Below, one piece after another: positions 25,355-32,935 of a stretch of 64,000 nucleotides of DNA; the stretch's first letter is position 1; every line of letters begins with the position of its first letter. The notes under the pieces were generated by a model, which did not search any database, was not told the DNA's origin, and saw only the letters and a program-made list of their open reading frames with translations. The position numbers were made by a program, and so were the translations under genes. Origin of the DNA: Dysgonomonadaceae bacterium zrk40 (lineage in GTDB: Bacteria > Bacteroidota > Bacteroidia > Bacteroidales > Dysgonomonadaceae); contig CP070276.1 in the NCBI GenBank assembly GCA_016916535.1, positions 1,736,001-1,800,000 on the forward strand. Reading direction: 5' to 3'.

Positions 25355-26893
25355 ATGAAACAATATATAAACCTACTGATCATCATGCTGCTGGCGGGAT
25401 TCATCTCCTGTAGCGACGACTTCCTGACCAACTCGACCACCGAGCAGCAGGCAGCCGGCGAGCCCGCCACCGAGGGGGCTATCCTTTCCAACCTGGCAGC
25501 GACCTACCAGATCCTGCTCTTCGACAGCTATGCCGACAACAACTACAACAGCCTTGTGCTGATGTCGGACCTCCGTTCAGACGATATCTTCAAGGGGGGT
25601 GGTGACGCCGGCGACCAGCACCAGCTCTACCTGCTCTCGCTCTTCACCACCACGCCGCAGGAGAATATCAACGGATTGTGGAACATCTTCTACTCCGGTC
25701 TGGCACGTGCCAACAACGTGATCTCTGCCTGTGAGAACGCAGTGGGCTTCGATACCGAGGCAGATATCAAAAAACTGAATCAGTACAAGGCGGAAGCGCA
25801 TTTTCTGCGTGCCTATTACACCCACTGGCTCTGGAAGTTCTGGGGCAATGTACCCTACTTTGAGGAGCCACTCACCGAGCCTCCCTACATGACCCGGCAA
25901 TACAGCGCCGATGAGGTCTATGCCGAGATCATGGAGGATATTGATGTGGCTACCACCGAGGGGTACCTTCCCTTGAAGACGGTCGGCATCAACGCCGGAC
26001 GCATCAACCGGGCAGCAGCCCTGATGCTTAAGGCCCGCGTGGTGCTCTACCAGAAGGATGCAGCACGCTACGGCGAAGTGACGGCCGACATGGCGGAGAT
26101 CATCGCCAGCGGCGACTACAGCCTGATGCCCGAATTCGCAGGGATATGGGTCGATGCGGGTGAGTTCAACCAGGAATCAATCTTCGAAGCCAACCACCTG
26201 CCGGAAGGCAAGACCTGGGACAGCGGATGGCAGGGCTACGGCACCAACCTCCCCGCCTTCATCTCTCCCAACGAACTGAAGGGTGGAAGTGAGACAGGCG
26301 ACTTCAAGGGTGGCTGGGGCTTCGGACCCGTACGCCAGCCGGTGTGGGACCTCTACGAAGAGGGTGACAGCCGCCGCGAGGGATCGATCAACAAATGGGA
26401 GCCGGGACAGTACACCGCCCGCTTCCAGGATACCGGCCTCTTCATGGCCAAATATGCCGCCCGCGTGGGATACAACCCGCAGGGGGATGTGGACCTCAAC
26501 TACTGTAACAACCTGCGCATCTACCGGTATGCCGAGACCTTACTCACCTATGCCGAGATGATTGTCATTCACGGTCAGTCGGAAGTGCAGGGGATCACGG
26601 CCCAATCTGCTCTCGATGAGGTACGTCTGCGTGCCTTCGGGGCTGAGAGCTCCATCCCGGTCACCGCTGCCAATATCAAGCTGGAACGACGCCGCGAATT
26701 CGTAGGAGAAGGAATGCGCTTCTGGGATATCGTCCGCTGGGGCGACACCGCGTTGCTGACCGAGAACCTGACGGAGTTCAACAGCGTACGTACTTGGAAC
26801 GACAACTTTAAGTATCTGCCTATTCCGCAATCTGAGATTGACAAGACCGCAGGTACCGAGTTTGCCCTGGAACAGAACCCGGGATACAATTAG
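25355..26893 (+). CDS. SusD/RagB-family lipoprotein
   Basis: Surface glycan-binding partner of the broken SusC. 512 residues; the lipobox is GFISC with Cys19 followed by SDD. SusD features: YKAEAHFLRAYYTHWLWKFWGNVPYFEEP and the C-terminal LERRREFVGEGMRFWDIVRWGD, which is the classic SusD end region. It starts 14 bp after susC, so it was made as one transcript; expression now depends on read-through from the IS or on an internal promoter. Confidence 0.95.
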   Translation: MKQYINLLIIMLLAGFISCSDDFLTNSTTEQQAAGEPATEGAILSNLAATYQILLFDSYADNNYNSLVLMSDLRSDDIFKGGGDAGDQHQLYLLSLFTTTPQENINGLWNIFYSGLARANNVISACENAVGFDTEADIKKLNQYKAEAHFLRAYYTHWLWKFWGNVPYFEEPLTEPPYMTRQYSADEVYAEIMEDIDVATTEGYLPLKTVGINAGRINRAAALMLKARVVLYQKDAARYGEVTADMAEIIASGDYSLMPEFAGIWVDAGEFNQESIFEANHLPEGKTWDSGWQGYGTNLPAFISPNELKGGSETGDFKGGWGFGPVRQPVWDLYEEGDSRREGSINKWEPGQYTARFQDTGLFMAKYAARVGYNPQGDVDLNYCNNLRIYRYAETLLTYAEMIVIHGQSEVQGITAQSALDEVRLRAFGAESSIPVTAANIKLERRREFVGEGMRFWDIVRWGDTALLTENLTEFNSVRTWNDNFKYLPIPQSEIDKTAGTEFALEQNPGYN

Positions 26894-27002
26894 TTGATAT
26901 GAGGATTCGATGATTTGCAGACTTGAAGAGTTGAAGAGTTGAAGATTCAAGGGTCAGAATCAATCGAACGGATCTCACAAAATGATTTTAATTAAAACAA
27001 AT

Positions 27003-28499
27003 ATGAAGCACATGATAAAACAACTGTCCCGGCTGCTGCTCCTTCTTTTAGTTGTAGCATGCACCCCCCAGGAGATGGACGACTATGGACTGGAGGGGAT
27101 GACCACCATCACCAGCGACCAGATATCGTTCACCCAGGCACCCTCTGCCACGAGTGACAACGTGATCACCTTTACCAATACCACTGCTTTGAATGGTCTC
27201 TACACACTGGTGTGGGACCTGGGCAACGGTTCTTCCGGCAAGAGCAATGCCGTAGAAGCTTCCTATCCCTTCGCCGGTGACTACACCGTGACGCTAACCA
27301 TCTATACCCCTGATGGGGTATCGGCTTCAAAAAGTGTGGTGGTGAATATCGCAGACGATGATTACAGTCTGGTGGATACACCTGTCTACCGCAATCTTAC
27401 GGGTGGACCCGAGGATGGCGATGGCAAGACCTGGGTCTTCGACCAGTACAACAACTATTCAGGCGAAGTAGCAGCCGCTACCGGTTTTAACATCAAAGGG
27501 CACCTCGGTCTCGGACCTCAGGGTTCTCGCGGTCAGGAATGGTGGGGTGCCGGACCCAACGAGAAGAGCGCCTGGAGTCTCTATGCAACGACGTTCACCT
27601 TTATTCAGAATGGTGTACAACTATTGATTGAGACCGAGGGTGAAGGCTATGGCCGTAATGCCTCAGCCGGTAGCGTGGGTGGATTCAATGTCACCTCGGT
27701 GGATGGTGATGATGCCACCTTCCCATACGACGGAGGAGCGTACAACTTCTCTATTGATGAAAGCGGTGAATATCCCACGGTCACTCTCTCTGGCAATGCC
27801 TTTATGGGATACTACTGTGGCAACCAGACCTACGAGATCATCTATCAGACCGAAGAGGTGATGGCGCTACGCGTCGACAATACTGTGGAGGGTCAGGACT
27901 GGGTGTTCGTTTATTGCCTCGAGGAGCTGAACGTGGAGCCTCCCGCAGTGGTGAAAGTGCCGAAAGCGATACCGCTGGCCGAGGATTTCGAGGGAGATGC
28001 CTTCCTCAATTTCGTGCAGGAGGATATGGGAGATGTGAGCGGTGTGGTAGACAACCCGCTGCCGCTTCCCATCAATACGTCAGACAAGGTCTACCGCTAC
28101 TGGAAATCTGGTGGCTTCTACAGCAACCTCTCCTTTACTGCGGCCGATTACAAGTTTGACCTTACTGCGCAGAACAAGGTGCGTGTGAAGGTCTTTATCC
28201 CCTCGTTCAACGACTACACTACCGAGCATGCTGTTGCCGGCGACTGGATCGCCAACAAGAAGTTGCTACCTCAGCTGGCTGTGAAGTTGCAGAACAGTGA
28301 TATGGGTGGTAACGCCTGGCAGACACAGACCGAGATCGTGAAGGCCAATCTGGAGATGAACAAGTGGCTGGAGCTGGAGTTCGACTTCAGCGGTGTTGCT
28401 GACCGTACCGACTATGATAAGATTGTGATCCAGTTCGGTGCGGAGGGACATGCCGGTCCCGGTTTCTTCTTCTTCGATGACTTCTCATTTGCTGAATAA
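27003..28499 (+). CDS. PKD-domain surface lipoprotein, likely glycan-binding (SusE-position protein)
   Basis: 498 residues from the ATG at 27003, which gives a neat lipoprotein signal (LLLLLLVVAC, Cys20); the upstream ATG at 26982 is less likely. A PKD-like beta-sandwich is seen at about 40-115 (VWDLGNGSSG...PFAGDYTVTLTIYTPDG). The rest resembles surface binding modules: a middle part with WVFDQYNNYSGE and WWGAGPNEKSAWSLY, and a C-terminal jelly-roll-like part with LELEFDFSGVADRTDYDKIVIQFG and FFFFDDFSF. The position after susD and before the hydrolases is that of surface glycan-binding proteins. It likely presents beta-glucan to SusCD; direct evidence is lacking. Confidence 0.82.
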   Translation: MKHMIKQLSRLLLLLLVVACTPQEMDDYGLEGMTTITSDQISFTQAPSATSDNVITFTNTTALNGLYTLVWDLGNGSSGKSNAVEASYPFAGDYTVTLTIYTPDGVSASKSVVVNIADDDYSLVDTPVYRNLTGGPEDGDGKTWVFDQYNNYSGEVAAATGFNIKGHLGLGPQGSRGQEWWGAGPNEKSAWSLYATTFTFIQNGVQLLIETEGEGYGRNASAGSVGGFNVTSVDGDDATFPYDGGAYNFSIDESGEYPTVTLSGNAFMGYYCGNQTYEIIYQTEEVMALRVDNTVEGQDWVFVYCLEELNVEPPAVVKVPKAIPLAEDFEGDAFLNFVQEDMGDVSGVVDNPLPLPINTSDKVYRYWKSGGFYSNLSFTAADYKFDLTAQNKVRVKVFIPSFNDYTTEHAVAGDWIANKKLLPQLAVKLQNSDMGGNAWQTQTEIVKANLEMNKWLELEFDFSGVADRTDYDKIVIQFGAEGHAGPGFFFFDDFSFAE

Positions 28500-28517
28500 G
28501 GATAATTTTAACTTGAA

Positions 28518-28545
28518 GGATGCCGTGATGAGCGGCATCCTTTTT
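28518..28545 (+). terminator. Rho-independent terminator between the binding-protein and GH16 genes
   Basis: GGATGCCG (28518-28525) pairs perfectly with CGGCATCC (28533-28540) around a 7-base loop and is followed by TTTTT (28541-28545). It sits inside the locus, so it would lower expression of the GH16 and GH3 genes relative to susCD and the binding protein, unless they have their own promoter. Confidence 0.8.
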
Positions 28546-28553
28546 CAACCATT

Positions 28554-29678
28554 ATGATGAAAATGACTCCAATATTGTATCTGTTTATGGGACTTCTTCT
28601 TGCCTGTGGTGAGAAGAACAGTCCTGAAGTCAATCCACCCAAGCCCGAGGTAGAGGTGAAATGGAGTTTTAATCCCACTTCACTGGAGCTCGCAGCAAAA
28701 GGAGAGGCCAGGAGCGTAATTGTTACGGCCAATGGTGACTGGACGGTTACCTCTGGTGAAAGCTGGTGCAGTACCGATCCAAAAACGGGACACAACGGCC
28801 AAACCAGTCTCAGGATCACAGCCACAGGCAATCCGCACCTCACCTCCCGCACGGCGGAACTCACCTTTACTTCCGGTAAGCAGAACCAGCGTTACACCGT
28901 TACGCAGGCGGCCGGCACGATTGATAATTTTGTTCCCGATGGATACGACCTGGTATGGGAAGAGGAGTTCAATGCAGAGCGCCTGAGCGGCGGCAAGCCT
29001 GCCCTGCCCAACACTGATAAGTGGTGGTACGAGAACCTGCCCAAGGGAGCGGTCAACAATGAATTGCAGACCTACGTGGGGGGCTTCCGCGGTACCGACA
29101 CTGTTGCAGCCATTCACGATGGCACATTGAAGATCATCGCAAAAAAAGTTGGCAGTGATATCCTTTCTGCCCGCATCAACAGTACCGAGAGCTGGACCTA
29201 CGGTTACTTTGAGGCACGACTGCGGGTACCGGGTGGCAAGGGAACTTGGCCCGCCTTCTGGATGCTGCCTGAGAAAGAAAATCTCAACTGGCCGCTTGAT
29301 GGTGAGATCGATATCATGGAGTATGTGGGTTACCAGCCCAACGTGGTGCACTCCACGGTACATACCGGTGCCTACAACCACATGATTGGTACCCAGAAAG
29401 GGGCACAGAAAACTATCTCAGGTGCCGAGACCCAGTTCCACATCTACGCTGTGGAGTGGACTGCCGACTACATCAAAGGCTTCGTGGATGGGGAGGAGTA
29501 TTTCCGTTTCAACAATGACGGTGCCGGAAACAAAGAGACCTGGCCTTTCAACGTACCCTTCTACCTGAAGCTCAACCTCGCATGGGGCGGCGACTGGGGC
29601 AGCGCGCAGGGTGTGGACGAATCCAAACTTCCCGCTACCTATGAGATCGATTACGTGCGAGTCTATCAAAAAAAATAG
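28554..29678 (+). CDS. GH16 endo-beta-glucanase (laminarinase-like) with BACON domain
   Basis: Cleaves beta-1,3 or mixed-linkage beta-glucans outside or at the surface of the cell. 374 residues. The lipoprotein signal ends LLLACG (Cys18). A BACON domain spans about 35-120 (FNPTSLELAAKGEARSVIV, NGDWTV, FTSGKQNQRYTVTQAAG). The GH16 catalytic domain follows, with the motif DGEIDIME, in which E251 is the likely nucleophile, D253 the assisting acid and E256 the acid/base. TWPAFWMLPE and the terminal YEIDYVRVYQK are typical of laminarinase-type GH16. The exact linkage cannot be told from sequence alone. Confidence 0.93.
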   Translation: MMKMTPILYLFMGLLLACGEKNSPEVNPPKPEVEVKWSFNPTSLELAAKGEARSVIVTANGDWTVTSGESWCSTDPKTGHNGQTSLRITATGNPHLTSRTAELTFTSGKQNQRYTVTQAAGTIDNFVPDGYDLVWEEEFNAERLSGGKPALPNTDKWWYENLPKGAVNNELQTYVGGFRGTDTVAAIHDGTLKIIAKKVGSDILSARINSTESWTYGYFEARLRVPGGKGTWPAFWMLPEKENLNWPLDGEIDIMEYVGYQPNVVHSTVHTGAYNHMIGTQKGAQKTISGAETQFHIYAVEWTADYIKGFVDGEEYFRFNNDGAGNKETWPFNVPFYLKLNLAWGGDWGSAQGVDESKLPATYEIDYVRVYQKK

Positions 29679-29779
29679 GATCAAGTAACAACACACAAAA
29701 TTTTAAATAACAAAGCTGACAGTTGACAGCTTAATGTTTGTCACGAACCGCTTACAGCAAAAAACATCATCCAAAGAAA

Positions 29780-32119
29780 ATGAACAAATTATTCTATTTC
29801 CTCTTTTTGATACCGTTACTGGCTGCCTGTAATGGCAATGCCGGTAAGAACGGAGAGCAACTTGATACAGTCATGGAGCAGAAGATCGACAGCATCCTGG
29901 GGCAGATGACCCTTGAAGAAAAAGTGGGTCAGATGGCCCAGTTCACTGTTGATCTGCTTGGCAAAGGTGGCAATGCCTACTTCAGTGATGAACCGTTCGA
30001 GGTGGATCCTGCGATGATTGACACCGTGATTGGCAAGTACAAGGTAGGATCCATCCTCAATGTGAGCAACAACAGGGCGCGCACCACCGAGGTGTGGGAG
30101 AAGACAATCCGTGCTATTCAGGAGCGAGCAATCGCGGAGACAGGCATCCCGGTGCTCTACGGCATCGATGCCATTCACGGAGCTACCTACACCGCTGGCT
30201 CCACGCTCTTCCCGCAATCGGTGGCTATGGCAGCCAGTTTCAACCGTGAACTGATGAAAGAGGGCTCACGTATCACTGCATACGAGACACGCGCCAGCAA
30301 TATCCCCTGGACCTTTGCACCCACCATGGACCTGGGCAGGGATGCCCGTTGGTCGCGTCAGTGGGAGAGCTACGGCGAAGATGCCTACCTCAATTCCGAG
30401 ATGGCAGTAGCCTCTACCCTCGGCTTTCAGGGTGAGGATCGCAACCGTGTGGGAAGTCAGCACATCGCTGCCTGTCTGAAGCATTACATGGGTTACGGTG
30501 TGCCCGTATCCGGTAAAGACCGTACCCCGGCACTCATCTCAGAGAGTGAACTGCGTGAGAAATATTTCGAACCTTTCCGTGCTGCTATCGAAGCAGGAGC
30601 ACTCTCAGTGATGGTCAATTCGGGCATCATCAATGGGGTATCAACCCATGCCGATCATCGCCTGTTGACCGTCTGGTTGAAAGAGGAACTCAATTTCGAC
30701 GGGCTGGTAGTGACCGACTGGGCGGATGTGCAGAACCTCCTCTCACGCGACAGAATTGCAATGGATTACAAAGAGGCGGTAAAGAAAGCGATCAATGCAG
30801 GAATCGATATGGTGATGGAGCCCTACAACCTGGCATTCTGCCCCACACTGGTGGAGTTGGTGGATGAGGGAGAGGTTTCGATGGAACGAATCGACGATGC
30901 CGTGAGAAGAGTGCTTCGCCTCAAGTACCGACTGGGACTCTTCGAACGTCCCTACTGGTCACGTACGGAATACCCTGATTTCGGCAGTACTGAGAACGAG
31001 GCTGCAGCCAAAGCTGCTGCCGATGAGGCTATCACGCTGTTGAAGAATGAGGAGGAGATCCTTCCGCTGCCTTCAGGTGCACGCATTCTTGTGGCCGGTC
31101 CCAACGCTCACTCCATGAGGCCGCTCAACGGTGGCTGGAGCTATTCCTGGCAGGGCGAGAAGGTGGATGAGTTCGCAGAACAGTACAACACCATCTACGA
31201 AGCCTTACAGCATAAGTTCGGAGAGGGCAACGTGCGCTACGAACCGGGTGTTACCTACAAGATGGAGGGACAATATTACGAGGAGAATGCACCTGAAATC
31301 GGGATGGCTGTCGCAGCGGCGAGAGGTGTGGATTACATCATCCTCTGCGTGGGCGAAAACTCCTATTGCGAGACACCGGGTAACCTGGATGAGCTGACGC
31401 TGTCAGAAAACCAAACTGAATTGGCCTTGGCACTGCAGCAAACCGGTAAACCGGTGATCCTGGTACTCAACGAGGGTCGTCCCCGTCTGATCCGGCGTAT
31501 AGAACCGGGAGCTAAGGCTGTTCTGCAGCTCTACCTGCCCGGCAATTTCGGTGCAGATGCACTGGCTGATATCCTTGCCGGCGACGTAAACCCCAGTGGT
31601 CGATTGCCATATACCTATCCGAAGTTTGAACAGGGATTGATTACCTACGACCACAAGCCTTCGCAGAATATTCAAGGTGTGATGGCCGGAGCTTACGATT
31701 ATGGAGCACAGACATCGGTGCAATATCCTTTTGGTTACGGCCTGAGCTATACTACCTTTACCTATGCCAACCTCCAGGTTGAGAAAACAGCGTTCACCTC
31801 AGTTGATAACATCACCGTTTCGGTTGATGTCACCAACAACGGTTCGCTGGCAGGAAAAGAGGCTGTACTGCTCTTCAGCAGTGACAAGGTGGCTTCCCTC
31901 TCACCCGATGTTCGGCGCTTGCGTGCCTTTGAGAAAATCTCTCTCAATCCCGGTGAGACCCAAACGGTAACTTTTACCCTGAACGGCTCAGACCTTGCGT
32001 TTGTGAATGAAGCAGGCAAGTGGATACTGGAGGAGGGCGATTTTATGTTGCAGGCGGGAGACCAGACAATTGATATCCGATGCTCGGAGACAATGATCTG
32101 GGATAGCCCTAACAGATAA
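29780..32119 (+). CDS. GH3 beta-glucosidase
   Basis: Releases glucose from beta-gluco-oligosaccharides made by the GH16 enzyme. 779 residues from the ATG at 29780, which opens a lipoprotein signal (FLIPLLAAC, Cys17); the product is probably periplasmic or outer-membrane attached. The (beta/alpha)8 domain contains KHYMGYGVPVSGKDRTPA and the nucleophile D313 in GLVVTDWADV. The second domain (about 400-640) includes ITLLKNEEEILPLP and the WSYSWQG motif. A fibronectin-III-like domain ends the protein (YPFGYGLSYTTF, then NNGSLAGKEAVLLF). It is the last gene of the locus, before a strong terminator. Confidence 0.95.
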   Translation: MNKLFYFLFLIPLLAACNGNAGKNGEQLDTVMEQKIDSILGQMTLEEKVGQMAQFTVDLLGKGGNAYFSDEPFEVDPAMIDTVIGKYKVGSILNVSNNRARTTEVWEKTIRAIQERAIAETGIPVLYGIDAIHGATYTAGSTLFPQSVAMAASFNRELMKEGSRITAYETRASNIPWTFAPTMDLGRDARWSRQWESYGEDAYLNSEMAVASTLGFQGEDRNRVGSQHIAACLKHYMGYGVPVSGKDRTPALISESELREKYFEPFRAAIEAGALSVMVNSGIINGVSTHADHRLLTVWLKEELNFDGLVVTDWADVQNLLSRDRIAMDYKEAVKKAINAGIDMVMEPYNLAFCPTLVELVDEGEVSMERIDDAVRRVLRLKYRLGLFERPYWSRTEYPDFGSTENEAAAKAAADEAITLLKNEEEILPLPSGARILVAGPNAHSMRPLNGGWSYSWQGEKVDEFAEQYNTIYEALQHKFGEGNVRYEPGVTYKMEGQYYEENAPEIGMAVAAARGVDYIILCVGENSYCETPGNLDELTLSENQTELALALQQTGKPVILVLNEGRPRLIRRIEPGAKAVLQLYLPGNFGADALADILAGDVNPSGRLPYTYPKFEQGLITYDHKPSQNIQGVMAGAYDYGAQTSVQYPFGYGLSYTTFTYANLQVEKTAFTSVDNITVSVDVTNNGSLAGKEAVLLFSSDKVASLSPDVRRLRAFEKISLNPGETQTVTFTLNGSDLAFVNEAGKWILEEGDFMLQAGDQTIDIRCSETMIWDSPNR

Positions 32120-32144
32120 AGCCAGTCCTTTTTTTATATACCAG

Positions 32145-32181
32145 GCGGGAGCACCTCATTCGGAGTGTTCCCGCTTTTTTT
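32145..32181 (+). terminator. Terminator of the beta-glucan locus
   Basis: GCGGGAGCAC (32145-32154) pairs with GTGTTCCCGC (32165-32174), one G-U pair, loop of ten, followed by a run of seven T. It closes the GH3 transcript 26 bases after its stop codon. Confidence 0.85.
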
Positions 32182-32202
32182 AAAAATTTTCAATTAATTC
32201 TA

Positions 32203-32232
32203 TTGCATGTTCAATTTTAACCATTATATTTG
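32203..32232 (+). promoter_or_regulatory. Promoter 1 in the 816-bp gap before the LruC gene
   Basis: TTG (32203-32205), 19-base spacer, TATATTTG (32225-32232). Transcription would start near 32239, giving a very long leader or a separate small RNA. A hairpin TGCGGG/CCCGCA (32256-32261 with 32280-32285) follows directly, and a CCCC-T6-GGGG hairpin lies near 32413-32426. No reading frame of note is seen between 32240 and 32560. Confidence 0.6.
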
Positions 32233-32559
32233 CGTCGGTAAAAGAATTATTTGGTTGCGGGAGTGGATAAGCGTGTTTCCCCGCATTTGGTGGATAGGAT
32301 GGTAAAAAAGCTGTTTTAACAAGTTCAATGTGATTCAATTATCTGGCTTTTTGTCTCAATTTCTGTCTTTATTATAGTATAATAGGTTGTTTTTTTGCAA
32401 TATGCTGAAACGACCCCTTTTTTGGGGACCAAAGGAAAGTTATTTAGATTGAATATCGATAGACGGTATTTTAGCCATACTTAACTGGGAAGATGAATGT
32501 TTCAAGTTGCTAGTAAACTAAAAAAAGTTAACAAAAAAGAACAAATTCAGCATTGAATG

Positions 32560-32589
32560 TTGAATGAACAGAAATAAATGCTAAATTTG
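32560..32589 (+). promoter_or_regulatory. Promoter 2, nearest full promoter to the LruC/exopolysaccharide genes
   Basis: TTG (32560-32562), 19-base spacer, TAAATTTG (32582-32589). A start near 32597 would leave a leader of about 340 bases before the ATG at 32936, most of it able to fold. Confidence 0.65.
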
Positions 32590-32720
32590 CGGCGCTCATT
32601 CCAGCAAGCGTGCTGAATGGCTTGGCAATTAACATTTTAAATTAAAACCGTCAGGGGTTCAGGTTATTAAAAATAATTATTTAACAACAGGCGGTTAACA
32701 AAAGTTTACGAATTAATTCG

Positions 32721-32834
32721 GTTTCCTATGTTGAAAGAATTGTTGTATTCTTTGAGCATAGGAGAAACTTTTAAAAGCAGTGCCGTTTGTTCCGACAAGA
32801 TATTTAAAATCACAAATTGGTGCATTTGTCGGAA
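32721..32834 (+). promoter_or_regulatory. Structured 5' leader with two strong stem-loops
   Basis: Stem-loop A: GTTT (32721-32724) with AAAC (32765-32768), CCTATG (32725-32730) with CATAGG (32757-32762), and AAAGAAT (32734-32740) with ATTCTTT (32747-32753) around a 6-base loop, 17 pairs in three blocks. Stem-loop B: TTCCGACAA (32790-32798) with TTGTCGGAA (32826-32834), nine perfect pairs. A third pairing, GCATTT (32822-32827) with AAATGC (32855-32860), would compete with B. No known riboswitch class is recognised. The arrangement suggests RNA-level control of the operon, but no terminator or start-codon trap is obvious. Confidence 0.6.
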
Positions 32835-32935
32835 ACTAACAACATTTCGGGTGTAAATGCGTAACAGATTGCAGTAAATGCATCAAAAAAGAAATTGTCC
32901 TGAATAAACATGGATTTGTCATAAATAACCTATAT

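Noticed and set aside
26917-26950. Direct repeats TTGAAGAG before the PKD lipoprotein gene
   Set aside because: Only two to three short imperfect copies; low complexity and no link to a known element.
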